From Strongylocentrotus droebachiensis (lineage: Eukaryota; Echinodermata; Echinoidea; Camarodonta; Strongylocentrotidae), in the NCBI GenBank assembly GCA_035222895.1, contig JAVYIG010007461.1, positions 37,757 through 101,756 on the forward strand: a stretch of DNA of 64,000 nt, read 5' to 3'. Numbering within the stretch: the first letter of the stretch is position 1; each line of letters opens with the position of its first letter. The position numbers and the translations under genes are program-made. The notes beneath the pieces are model-generated. The model made no database searches. It worked only from the letters and a program-made list of their open reading frames with translations, and was not told the origin of the DNA. Shown here piece after piece: positions 1 to 11,945 of this stretch.

Positions 1-35
1 ATAGACCACAACATGTAAACACACATACACCTGGG

Positions 36-1337
36 AGGTGATTCACTAACTGGGAACAATATCGTTCCTAAGAGCAATTTTGGGGATTGATTTCAATCCC
101 AAATAAAAGAGATTCTAACTGACTGGTTCACTAAATCACTTTGAGCCTGGGATCAATCCCAGCGTGAATAATCATGAACGCATATGAATATTAATGTGCG
201 CGATCAATCCAACCAATCAACAGACTCAAATTTTGGTCACTGGGAATCAATCAATCGCGCGATCGATCGACATAACAATAATTAGTTAGCTATCGTCTAA
301 TATGTTGATTTTGTTTCAATATTAGAAGAAAACTGAGTGAAATTTCGGATAAGACAGAAACAAAATCATTCATGACTTTTTAATGTAGCAGTGTGAGGAT
401 GAATACGATTTTCTGTGGGTATAGTTTGTCTTTCTTTACGCTTGTTTCGAGTAAAATGCAGGATTTAACGTATGTAATGCCCCCCCCCCCCAACTCAGGG
501 GTCGGAATGACCGCATGTGTGTTGTGAAAATGTCCGGTAGAGGGGTACTTTTCGTGCGACAAAGTCCGGCCCGAGAATTGTAAAAAAAAAGGGGTGTATT
601 TGACTTTTCACCCGGAGATTTCTTTAAAAAGTTTTTTTTTTTCTCTCTCTCTCATCTCCATGGACTCCTGAGAAATTATTCCGAATTTAGGGGGGTACAT
701 TGAGCATTTTTCCTGATTTAAGGGGGTCTCCAATGCAGGAAAAGCCCGCGAAAGGGGGGTTCGAAAATATTGGCAGTCCTCAGATAGGGGTGCTTTCAAA
801 AAGAGGGAACGAGCATATGCGTACCCTAAATAACACTGATTGGGGGGGGGGGGGCGGGACGTAATGTACGTAAGTTAGGCCTACCGTTATGTAGCCGGCT
901 TCTTCTAGCGTGGGCTGGGCCAAGGCTGTGGGGGTGATCATCGTACAGTTTTGATGTAGAATCCAAGTTTAAGGTGTTTTACATGTTGTTGGCATTTAAG
1001 TTAGGCCTACCCTACCATAGAGTAAATCAAATCAGTCAAATCAATCTATCTTCCTCGTGTTTGCTCTAATTTAGCTTCAGTTTGACAGTTCTGTTTTGGC
1101 CAGAAAGTGTTGCTAATGTCATGACTTAGTCTAGGCCTAATGGTTACACACAAAAGGCAATGCTAAGAGCAATCCGGATCACTCTCAGCCTATAATAGCG
1201 ATTTCACTGCAAGCATTAATCCCAAATGCCTTAGTGAATCAGTGCGTAAAAGCGATATCGCTCCTATGAGTGATGTTAAGCCTAAGAGCGATTTAATCAC
1301 ATTTGGGATCGATTTAAGCTGTTAGTGAATCACCCCA
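36..1337. mobile_element. Non-autonomous inverted-repeat element, about 1.3 kb
   Basis: Left end gtgattcactaac (38-50) is exactly inverted at the right end (gttagtgaatcac, about 1323-1335). Subterminal segments also pair loosely (cctaagagc near the left end; cgctcttagg read from the right). No transposase is seen inside. A C-run/G-run repeat (480-854) is nested within it. Confidence 0.6.
480..854. repeat. Interspersed repeat bounded by C-run and G-run, copy 1
   Basis: Begins with a 12-base C run (480-491) and ends with a G run (842-854). Inside it shares atgtccggta, aaagtccggc, gagggaac, gcatatgcgtaccct and aataacactga, in the same order, with the copy at 26643-26848. No coding potential recognised. 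Confidence 0.6.
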
Positions 1338-4085
1338 CTGGTCTACAAGTTTTGTTGTTTCAGATCCTTTCACATACAGATCCAAAGGTCTAGACGGAAA
1401 TCGACAATATTTCATTCTTGAATATTTAAAATTTTGAAGAAGTGGAAACAAATGAAGCTGGCTTCAGAAAGAATGTATTAATATGAATACATTATTGACG
1501 TCAGATGATTTATGCCTTTGCGGGTACACGTGAATACTAAATTTCATCTCTACCTACGTGATAGTCATCAAACTTTTTATTTTTTTCATTTTCTTCTCTC
1601 CCTTTATTATTTTCACGATTGTTTTGATTGCACAAGTTTTTTTATCATGTTTATTTTGTCATGTTTTCAATGCGAGGACCAAGATTTTCATTTTCCAGTG
1701 ATATTGTAATCCCAATCAAATATATCTGAATAAATGAATGAATAAAAAATACACAATCGGAAAAATGTTTCTGTGAGTCCAACATCGCACCCTAAAAAGT
1801 GACCAGCACTATATGTACAGTATGTATTTATCGGAGACCAGAACATACCCTATGAATAACATATTTTTGAAATGTAAAATAATTCCACAAAATGTTGGTA
1901 GTAAGTCCACTACCTAACGTTCATACGCAAAGTTTTCATAGAGAGTCTCCCCTTCTGTTGTATTTATGGTGGCCCAGAAGGGATATCACGAATCGTGACA
2001 TCGCGAATCTTTGTAGTCCAGAATCTGGTCTATTTCATTTTGGTCTCCACCAAACCAACGCAATGCGACCTCCCACTACTTATTTGCTGCCAGCCGAAGA
2101 TGGCGTGTTCCTTAAACTAGGACGTCCGGCGAATTGTTGTTAGGCTGGGCTTGTGAGCATAATTATGTGGTCTTTGATAACGCCATCTTCGGCGGCTTGA
2201 GTCAAGTGCAGTGTAGGGAATATAAAGGACCGGCCAGCTTCTTGACTAGAATCTTTGTCGTAAAATTCTAGACGAAATACATTTCAATGATAATATTTTT
2301 TCGCGAATTTGTTGTCCTTGCTTGAGCGGCAATCGAAGGGTGAGGCTGTTTTTCAATCACCCATTTGGAGTTGAAGGTAGTTCATTTAAAGTCCACCCAA
2401 TTGTAGAATTGCCAATTTCATAAGTGTAAAGATCGCATTGTACCTATACAACCCGCTATGATACTATTCACGTGTAATATAATGCTCTGTGTGTTGTGTA
2501 TCCGTCAGACATCAGCCTGGCACCGATCACTACCAATTAGAATGGGCATGATGGATAAAACAAGAGAAGGGGGGGTAAACACAGAACTAAGGGATAAACA
2601 CAGAACCAAAGGGAAAAACAAAAAAGCCTATAAATGACTATTCATGACCTATGTAACAAATACAACAATAATGAAACCAGTGGTGTAATGTGGCTCCATG
2701 CATTGGTGGGGCCCTAGGTTGAGGGGTGTCATCAATTTCACACGGTAATGGAAGTGTGAATTGACAAAGCCACCGAATATGCGGTTGGAGGGTCCTATTG
2801 CCTTAATAAAGTGTGCCTTTCCCCCTTTGTCTTTAATTCTTCCCCTTTTCCGCCATACGATCGAGACGGTGCCCATATGCACCCCGGCAGCTGAATTTTC
2901 ATCGGGACCTAATCTGTTATATTTTTGTTTTAACTAATTGTAAACTGCAATACTATCCAAGGTCTATCATGTTTAAAGATGAAAGGATATATAAAACAAT
3001 ACCGGCATATGATTATCATGCATATATACATTAACATACAGGACATAAATTTAATTGAAGGTATTGCTTTTTCAAAGTAGTAGTAAAGCACCTCATCAGT
3101 TACTTGTATTTGGACAATCGTTACACTTTATAACATTTATTAATGATAACTAAATGTATTTTTGCAAAGCTATTATTTCCCGTTAATGTATTAAGATATG
3201 CTTATATGTTATCATTGAAGTGACTTAATTCGGTTGAACGCTAAAGAGAATTCAAGAACCATTTTTTTAGGGATAATTTAGCTGATATTTCCCTTTAAGC
3301 CACCTCCTGCCGATATAGTTGCCAGGGCGCCCAAATGAAATTACAATTTCACCGTCCTTGTGAGTCTATTTCCGCCTTCGGTCAGAAAAAGAGCATTTTG
3401 CGATAGAAGTCCATTCGCATTGAGGAATATTGATCGAGGATTTATTCAAGGGTTATTGCTGAATTTATTATTTATGCATACCTCACTTATTTATGATCTT
3501 TTTAGAACCAAGTGATGATCTGATATAATACGTTGTGATATGCCATTCCTTTGATTGTTAAGCTATAATATTCACATTATGATCATGCAATGAAATTATG
3601 TTCCAAGACAGGTGGTCATCAAGTCAAGAAAATGTTTACACATTCGTTCAATAATCCATGAGGAATGCTGAGGCGTTTTCTTTTTTCATTTGGGCAAGTC
3701 ATTAATGTGTTGTTGTTTTTTAAATTCAAAATAAAATAAAATAAGAAAAAATTATTCTTGTTGTTAAAAGGAACAACAGATTAGATGTGATGAATTAAAT
3801 AGGAAAATATAATATGTATATATGTTTATTTGTGTGTATGTGTGTTTTTTAACTCAAGAATAAAAGGTGGATAGATTAAACAAGGGGCCTTCTTTGAATA
3901 CTTTTAGATGTAAGCTTTAATATGTCTCATTCTAAAGGAACATAAAATGGGACAATTACATTTAAACATAACTGAACAAGTTACAAAACTTGGTAAAGCT
4001 ATGCGATTTAATTGTAAACTGTGCTCTCTTTTGTGCTTTAGCGCATTTTATGGGGTAACGCATCTAGATATTAACGTCTAATAAA
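1338..4085. other. AT-rich stretch, no gene recognised
   Basis: Open frames here are short and none shows a known domain. Apart from the candidate promoter-like hairpin near 2093-2226 I see only AT-rich sequence with short A and T runs. Confidence 0.5.
2093..2226. promoter_or_regulatory. Inverted pair of YY1-like sites followed by a TATA-like box
   Basis: gccgaagatggcgt at 2093-2106 is perfectly inverted at 2180-2193; each arm contains aagatggcg, a close match to the YY1 site. tataaa lies at 2221-2226, about 28 bases downstream of the second arm. No exon is recognised downstream, so promoter activity is a guess. Confidence 0.25.
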
Positions 4086-4354
4086 TAGAGAGTTAGAGAG
4101 AGAGAGAGAGAGAGAGAGAGCGCTGATGATGCGGACACTTTCTCCCTACGCCAAAATTCCTCAAGACCCCGTCTTTCAATTTCCATCTCTTCCATGCCGT
4201 TGATGTTATTTAATAACTCGATAAGGAACTGACCGACGTGTTTCATCAACAGCTCCATTATAGAATGTGGGCAGCCAACCAGCCAGTCGAAAAGCTGTGC
4301 TAATTTGATATTCTCATACTAGAAAAAAATCATGACGAGTGAGAGACAGAGAGA

Positions 4355-4389
<35 letters not shown>

Positions 4390-4854
4390 AGAGAGAGAGA
4401 GAGAGAGAGAGAAGGGGATGGGGTATTCTTGTCTGTCTTTAGGAGGAACCTCAGCATGGATTGGAATGATGGGATAGGTTGGCGGTAGTGCCATGATCTG
4501 GGATTAGCTGCATGATTATCGTAAGCATGTTAAGAACGACAGATAGATAGAGAGAGAGAGGGGGGAGATGGAGAGAGAGAGAGAGGGGGAAGGAGAGAGA
4601 GAGAGAGAGATGGATCTTCCTGTTGTTGTGCCTGACCTCAGGAGGAACGAAAGAGAGAAGGGATTTCAGCATGGGATAAGTGGGTTGTAGTGCATGGCAC
4701 GGGATTAGCTGTATAATTAGTTAGCTACAGAAAGGGAGAGGATGGTAGAGAGAGAGAAAAGGAAATAAATAGAGAGAAAGAGAGAGGAAGAAAGAGAGAG
4801 AAAGACAAAGAGAAAGAGAGAGAAAGAAAGATAGATAGAGATAAAGATAGAGAA

Positions 4855-4894
<40 letters not shown>

Positions 4895-4900
4895 GGAGGG
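4086..4900. repeat. GA microsatellite cluster with a duplicated unique segment
   Basis: GA tracts at about 4096-4120, 4348-4412, 4551-4610 and 4730-4890. Between them are two related segments (about 4440-4530 and 4635-4730), each containing aggaggaac, tcagcatgg and gggattagctg in that order. Serine/leucine-rich open frames over the tracts are artefacts of the repeat. Confidence 0.8.
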
Positions 4901-5849
4901 GATAAGGGATGGTTAAATTCCAAAATGGCAACACATTTATCTCAACACTAGACTCTATATAAAACTGTAGTGAGAGATAGAGAGGGAGTTTAAAGTGACA
5001 TCGTTTTAAAAGTAAAATCAAAACAAAAATCCAGTCGCTTCCACTTACCTTACAATCAGTAAGAAGATCGTATTTATTAAATAAAATAAAAACACAATAT
5101 AAAAACAGAGAATACAAAATTAAAACACTTGTATCAAGAAGTCGAAGAGGCAAGAAATCTCAAACAGGAGAAAATGATGGGACTTACAAAAAAAATGTTC
5201 AACACGGTAATGACACCAACAGACTCCAAAACAAAGTTTTTTTTTATTCTGAATAAAAAGTGAGCCTCTGGGCAATTTACAGATAAGAGATTAAAATAAT
5301 GATTGGTGCCAAAACTCAAGGGGATAAATACTTCAAAGACTCACATTCATGTGATTTTGATGACCCGCTGTAAAATGAGTTGACATGTTTTAATCATTTA
5401 AAAGAAATTAACGTAATCTTTATCTTTAGACTGACTTCATGCATCTAAATATATAAAATAAAAACTGGTAGCATGTACAGGTATTATTGTTTAATGAATC
5501 CCGCATTAGAATTGCTTCAATAATTCAACTGAAATCACATTAACAAAAATACAATATAGAGATGAAAATAATCATCTCGCGAATTCGCGGTGTAATGGTT
5601 GATAATTTGTTCAACGTCATTTAACTTTTAATATATAAAAGAAAAAGCAAAGTCTCATTCCGTTACTATCTAACCCTGATGTGAAGTCATTAGTTTGATC
5701 CCTCATTTGGCAAATGATTGAAAGAGGCGCCATTAGTTATCAAACAGGTCTTTTGGCTTTGCAGTTCGCACCCATTCGCACCCCATGCTAGAGAGTGTGT
5801 GTGTATGTGGGTCTATTATTGTGTAGAAAAGTGCGCGTGTGTGTTTGTG
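4901..5849. other. AT-rich stretch, nothing recognised
   Basis: No repeat partner, splice pair with coding content, or conserved motif seen in either strand. Confidence 0.4.
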
Positions 5850-6390
5850 CGAGAAAGTAATGTGTGTGTACGCATATACGTTACCGCTGTGGTCGCCGCA
5901 TTACTTGGGCGTCTCCCTTCTCGAAAAAAGGGCATCGCATAGCATCGCATCACATTAGCGCTGTGTGGAATACAGCCCGCCAAGCTTGATCGCTCTGCGA
6001 TGCACACTCGCATATCATGAGCTTTGGTGCATGTCCGTATAGTAGCGATACCGTACCTTCACTTACGGCACCTAGTTCTGTACGCTTCGCTTGGCATCGG
6101 TGCGCCAATTCCAGTGAATTAAAGGGTCTCTCTTTCCAGTTTCATTACCCGCGTACGGAGAGACTGTGGCGGGGACAGGGTAATCATTGCCAAGCGTTTT
6201 AGACACACTCGCCCCTCTCAGCCCGCCAACTTCACGTCGTGTTTTCCAGGCTTCTTATTTCCATCTCGTTAAGGAAAGCACTTCGGATTATCAACATCTG
6301 GATGACACGGTGGTTGGATTCTACGAGGGAGAAAATCATTTTGGGACAGTTTATGTGAGGAATTATTCCAAGGATTTCATTATCTTAAAG
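5850..6390 (+). promoter_or_regulatory. CpG-rich block ending in a strong splice donor: candidate promoter and 5' non-coding exon
   Basis: From about 5850 to 6260 CpG dinucleotides are frequent, unlike the AT-rich flanks, and the block ends at ttaaag-gtaagttg (donor at 6391), a near-consensus donor. The next plus-strand coding exon with an upstream acceptor is CAT gene 1 exon 1 (acceptor at 26324/26325), so this may be its first exon across a 20-kb intron. The short open frame across it (6187-6402) shows no recognisable protein. It could also belong to an unrelated transcript. Confidence 0.3.
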
Positions 6391-7619
6391 GTAAGTTGCT
6401 AAAGTCTTAACCATGTTACATGTCCCATGACATCTACTTACTTTCACTTGGAAGGCATCAGCTACCAAAGGAAAATGCCATATGTCAACACGTCCGGTTT
6501 TTTCTTTAGGACTATCAGAAATATTACCTAATCTACAAAGTTCAAGATAGGCCTAAATCAACATAGGTTTCTGTACGGATAATCGGCCCATATTATGTAT
6601 GTATTGTATTAAAAGCGATTGACGATGCATTGGTAAATTAATATCTTGATGTGACTTTCTTTTATGTATAAACACTGATGAAATTGACGTAGTCTGGCCG
6701 AATTGAAAAGTGCCTGATCAGAATAGGATGCATAATGATTTAAAGGCAGTGGCTTAGCTTGAGCCCTACCCCATTTGGGGTAAAATGCTGTCAAGGGGGG
6801 GGGGGGGGGGGGGCTGGATCTTTTGATGAAAACCAAGAGATCCAGCCTCCTGGTAAAGGAGTGGAAGGGGTCATCAAGTTCATTTCACACTGCCTTCTCA
6901 TTCTTCCTTCTGTCATTATCTCTCCCTCCCCCTCTCTCTCTCTCTCTTTTCTCTCTCTATATATATATATATTTCGGCCTCTAATGCCTCCCCCTCTCTC
7001 TCTCGTTTGACCTCCAGTGCATATACGCCATTGCGAGTAAGTAAATCCAAAAAGAAACTCGAAAGAAAGACGATATGGTGATACATTATTTTGCTCTAGA
7101 CAAGTTTAGAAACACAACTGATAAAGGAATAATGATGTGCCTTAATGTAATAAAATCAAACTGAATAGTTTTTAACTCAATGTCCGCACTGTCGGGACGT
7201 CACCCCTCCCCCCCCCCCCCCCCCCGTTTAATTTCAGGAGTGCTGGTATGAGGTGCAATCAGGCAATCGTTGAATCCTTATTACTATTGTGCATAAATTG
7301 TTTTCAATATTTTTTTTTCCCATGAAGTCACTACGCCTCCGAAGAAGAAAACTGCATAAAAAATTAAACAAATTGGTAGAGGAGACGAATGAATGGAAAT
7401 GAACAAAATATATTGGTAAAAATAAGTAAAGAAATCAATGAATAAACGAATATATGAAAACAATTTATGAATAAATAAATAAATAAATAAATGAAATAAT
7501 AGATATAGGCCTATGAATAAATAAATGTTAAGAAACGATAGACCGTATGTTTTACCTCTTTATATGAAACGAAAAGATATTTATTTTATATTTTCTGCCA
7601 TTGAAAAAGATACGAGGGT
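6391..7619. other. Non-coding stretch with homopolymers and a short CT tract
   Basis: Contains a G run near 6796-6813, a CT/TA microsatellite at about 6920-6975, a C run near 7206-7225 and aaataaat repeats at about 7470-7492. No gene recognised. Confidence 0.5.
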
Positions 7620-7920
7620 TTAAAGATAAAGTTCAGCTCTGGTCATGCGATTGCATTGTGGAAGAAACAGTGTGGAATGGATCAGAAAAGGTTGATCATG
7701 TATGATGTAGCATATTGGTGTGTACTGTAAGGTTCTGGAGTCATCGAAATGATAAGAATTTTAAGCTGTTACTTGTCAAATTTAGGATATGAAGGCATTT
7801 GAACAACCATGCTTTTTAGGGAATACTTTGTCTCGGATGTTCTTCTACACTTGCATAATACAAATGAAAACGCTCACAAATTATTGTTCACCTCTCCCCA
7901 GAACTCAACCTTCTCTTTAA
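7620..7920. mobile_element. TTAA-flanked MITE, family A copy 1
   Basis: Inverted ends TTAAAGATAAAGTTCAGCTC at the left and its near-complement (agaactcaaccttctctttaa) at the right, with TTAA at both borders (7620-7623, 7917-7920). Internal sequence matches 14951-15344 closely (for example gcgattgcattgtg and cacttgcataata). TTAA targets are typical of piggyBac-type elements; no transposase inside. Confidence 0.75.
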
Positions 7921-8187
7921 ACAGAAAATATGTTATAAGGGCATACACGTCAAAATAACTTATACGATGAAATGAAAATGTATATAAGTATTTACAACTA
8001 AGTGTTACCAAGTATCACATCGCATTTATAAGGAGGGAATGCTAATGGAGCCAAAAGGACTGGTGACTATTTTGGGAGAGGACATTGAGAGGAAAAGCCA
8101 ATTCCACAACAGGAACCTACAGAGTGCGATAATATATTCAATTTGTTATAGGAACGGAAATTACTACTACCACCACTCACTCCGTTT

Positions 8188-8225
8188 GTGTGTGCTCACA
8201 CTCTCTTCCACTCTCTCTCTCGTCA

Positions 8226-8256
<31 letters not shown>

Positions 8257-8494
8257 GTGTCTCTATCTGACGTTGTCTCTTTCGCTCTCCCTCTCCTCTA
8301 CCTATATGAACGTCTACCACCCCCTCTCTCTCTCTCTTTCTCTCTCTCTCTGTCTCTCTGTCTCCCTGACTATTTGTCTATCCATCTGTCATTGTGTCTT
8401 TATGACTTCCACTCGTATCTTTATTCAACTATTTCTCTCGGTCTCACTCAATTTTGTTTTCCTGTCCTAGATCTTCCTCTCTCCATCTCTCTTG

Positions 8495-8578
<84 letters not shown>

Positions 8579-8600
8579 CCCCTTTCTCTCTCCGTTCTCT
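8188..8600. repeat. CT-rich microsatellite field
   Basis: Long runs of ct with ctgt and ctccc interruptions. All open frames across it encode only serine/leucine or arginine/glutamate repeats. Confidence 0.85.
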
Positions 8601-8750
8601 CTTCATGTCTTTCCCCTCTCTGTTTCTTTCCGATCAGCGTCCACTCCCGTGCGTGCGAACCACAGTTCCACCCGTAAATTATTGATCGGTAAGAGGAGAG
8701 CAAAAATTGTGGTTGACATTTCGCCACATCCTTGGAACCTCTCGTTCTCT

Positions 8751-9140
8751 CTACACTCTAAGAAAAAAAGGTTCGTTTCAGCACCTTTTAAGGGTGCACA
8801 CATTTGCCACACCAGCAGCACCTTTAATGGTGCTTGCGAGCACCTTTTCAAAATGGTGCTGTTGAGCACCCTTAAAAAGGGTGAATGTGTGCACCCTTTA
8901 AAGGTTCCGGTGAGCACCCTTAAAAAGGTGAATGTGTGCACCCTTTAAAGGTTCCGGTGAGCACCCTTAAAAAGGGTGAATGTGTGCACCCTGTAAAGGT
9001 TCCGGTGAGCACCCTTAAAAAGGTGAATGCAAGCACCCTAATAGGTGCTGTTGAGCACCCTTTAAAAGGGTGCTGACAAGCACCCTTATAAGAGGTGAAT
9101 ACCAGCACCGTTACAGGGTGCTTGTGTTCCCAAGGGTGCT
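8751..9140. repeat. Minisatellite, about 48-bp unit, inside an inverted-end element
   Basis: Three adjacent units contain gtgcaccctttaaaggttcc followed by ggtgagcacccttaaaaagg (starting about 8888, 8936 and 8985), flanked by more diverged gcaccctt/aagggtgc copies. The left edge acactctaagaaaa (8752-8765) is found inverted at 14463-14477, where the related fragment 14346-14477 sits. Confidence 0.7.
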
Positions 9141-9756
9141 TAATTAGCTTGATTAGACTTTCTCTCTCTCACCTCCACAGATTCACACTTTGAACAATTT
9201 TAACAAACAAATGCACCTCAACATAATTCTCCACAATCATAAGCTATGTCGAAGATGTTTATAGTTTTTCTACCATGTGTATTCATCTAATGTTGGCTCC
9301 TCCATAGTAACTTTGACCTTCACATCACTAGGAAAACAAACTAAAAGAACACTTGAAATTTAGGTTAAGCGAATTATAATTGTGCAATGTACATACATGT
9401 AATTCAGTTTTTCAAAATAATCTTTAAAATGTGCTGAAAATAAATGACAAAACAAATCTACATGTATTTTGGCACTTGTCTTAAATAGTAAGAAATTTTA
9501 TACATCCAAAAGTAAGAATACAAAACAGTTCGCAACTTTGCATTAGTATCTTGATGCTGACTGAGACAAAGTGAAGATTGAGGTAATACATGTGATTTAT
9601 GAATAAACTTTGACGATGTATGCGTATATATAATTATATACCAAAACAAAACATTTTCTCCACACACTTCATCACTTGAAATTGTCTAAGTATACAACAA
9701 ACAACATAAATAAAGCAAGTATTAGTGATGAAATTATACTCCTGAGTTGCACTAAT
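9141..9756. other. AT-rich stretch, nothing recognised
   Basis: Begins with a short CT tract; the rest shows no exon or repeat partner within the window. Confidence 0.4.
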
Positions 9757-10110
9757 TTAAGGGAGGGTTGAGTTCTGGGAAGGGTCAGAAAGAAATTTGA
9801 CTTAAGTAACATGACAGCATGAATAATTACACTATATTAGAGACCCTTTCAATTTTCAAAACAAACTAACCTAAAACTGTGCAAAACCCAGTATTTAGCC
9901 AGAAAATACGAAAAGATGGTGACACTTAAATTGACTTAATCTTTTCCTCCTTTTTATGTTTTTTTATTTTTGTTTTAAGAAAACACAACAGTTAACCAAA
10001 ATTTTACATAAAATACTATTGATTGATGGTTCTTTGTGCAATTACAAAATTGGTTGAAAGATGAATTGGGCATTTTACTGACCCTTCCCAGAGCTCAACT
10101 TCCCCTTTAA
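9757..10110. mobile_element. TTAA-flanked MITE related to family A
   Basis: Inverted ends: TTAAGGGAGGGTTGAGTTCT (9757 on) pairs with the segment ending gctcaacttcccctttaa (10110). The pairing runs about 32 bases including gggaagggtcag/ctgacccttccc. TTAA at both borders. The internal sequence differs from family A. Confidence 0.75.
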
Positions 10111-11008
10111 GTTCAATTCTGCTGTAGTAAAAGGGGTAATTATTTAGAAAACATTTTCAAACAAATGTAGCCCTTTCAGCTAAATTTACGTTTAGAGCCA
10201 TGTTCTTTCGACTTTGTACATGTATACATAACAATACAAACACTAAATAGAGCTGCATATATGACAATTGATTCTAACTAAAAATTAATTAGGAGTACAT
10301 CCAAACATTTTGTACTCACAATTTGCTGCATACTTGCATTGTACATGTATAACATACTGTAGAGATAACTGAGGCTATGTAAGTTGATATAAAGGTGAAT
10401 CTTTCGCAACACATTTATGGCAATGTTAAGCACACTTTTGGCAATGAATTCACACATAAAACTTTGAGTTGCCTATTAGGTTAAGAGTTTGAACACTAAT
10501 TTTACCTTCATCGTCATAAATGAAAGTGTCTTTTAATACACATGTTAACTAGATGGAGAATGTCATTAATGTCATTTGACCCCTTGGCGGCATTGATGTT
10601 TAGGAAAGCATTTTACAAAATGTATATCTAATTAGTTCAGCTAAACATTATTTCGAATCATGTATGCATGCACTTAGTTTTCACACTATTTACAAACTGC
10701 AAAAATCAAAATGAACTTGAGTACCTTCCAATACCTGTACATTCTCTAATAAATTACTTTTAAGACACAAGCATTTGTAGTTTCAAACTTCAGCCTGGAA
10801 AATATATTGCCCGTGAACAAAATGTAGATACGGTATATATCATAATTAGAGTAACTTAAAAAAAAAAAAAAATCTTGTTTCTATGGGTCATTCTTTGAGA
10901 AACTACCGCATATCACTTAATATCTACTGAGTTCAAACTAGACAGTTATTGCAGATAATCAAAAATACAATCCATGGTACATATAGTATACATACATGTA
11001 TATGTACA
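10111..11008. other. AT-rich stretch, nothing recognised
   Basis: Contains an A run at about 10858-10871; otherwise no gene or repeat partner seen. Confidence 0.4.
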
Positions 11009-11626
11009 CTAAAGGGAAATTCCACCCTAGGAATATGTTTGCATTGTAAGTCACACTGAAAAATAAGATTTAGAATCACTAGAGTCACAAGTTTCTTCAC
11101 GTCTCATCGTGTAAGAAAGTAACAGACCAATCACTAGCTCCCACGCTGTAAATAGCCGCTGTGCGTTTTGCCATTTCATCACAGAGCACCGGCTCAGTGA
11201 CGTAATCCGAGAGCTGGTAATACCTGTGCAATGGCCAGGAGGACATATGGAGTGGGCGGAGTGAAGCCGTTGCCTGATGTAGCAACAACTGCTAAATAGT
11301 GATCAAGCTCAAACTTTGAGAATAAAACGGATACAATTATTTGTGCTTTTGTATATTTTCTGTTTCATTCTTTAAAAAACTTGAGCTTGACCACTATTTA
11401 GCACTCGTTGAAGTGTCAGCAAACAGCTTCACTTCGCCCATTCTATACATCATGGCCATCGTCGCACAGATAATACCAGCTCACGGATTATATCACTGAG
11501 CTGGTGCTCTGTGGGATCTAGCAGTTTGTCCTTGAATTTATCGCATATAGAGTCGTGAAGAAACTTGTGACTCTGGCGATTCTAAATATTATTTGTCAGT
11601 GTTCCTCGGGTGGAATTTTCCTTTAA
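11009..11626. mobile_element. Foldback element with long inverted arms and TTAA-like borders
   Basis: Ends aaagggaaattccaccc (left) and gggtggaattttccttt (right) are inverted. Further inside, tcacaagtttcttcacg pairs with cgtgaagaaacttgtga, and gctaaatagtgatcaagctc with gagcttgaccactatttagc, so each arm is about 290 bases with small gaps. Right border TTAA (11623-11626); the left is CTAA. No coding content. Confidence 0.8.
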
Positions 11627-11945
11627 TGTATCCATAATATTAAATTTCATAACGTATCTATATATACATGTATATAACCATCAATTACAATATTACTTCC
11701 TAAATATTATGACCCATTTTTTTAAAAGGATCTAGTAACTGACAAAGGATTGATAAAATGTGTATTTCTAACTATGGTCTGACGTGTCAAATGATGTTTG
11801 TAATACATGGGAATTGGTAAAGATAGGGTACTATAGATGCAATGACAAACCTTTTTTCAATTTTTCTGACTGGCAGCCTGCTGTTTGATCCGAAACCGAA
11901 ACAGGAAAGGGGCTTGCAGAAATCAAGGATTTTCTCCCCAGACTT

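Noticed and set aside
8039-8948. Several Ser/Leu-rich and Arg/Glu-rich frames over 140 codons
   Set aside because: CT microsatellite artefacts, continued into the minisatellite; same for 4451-5153, 14369-14689, 24418-24836 and 55242-55755.
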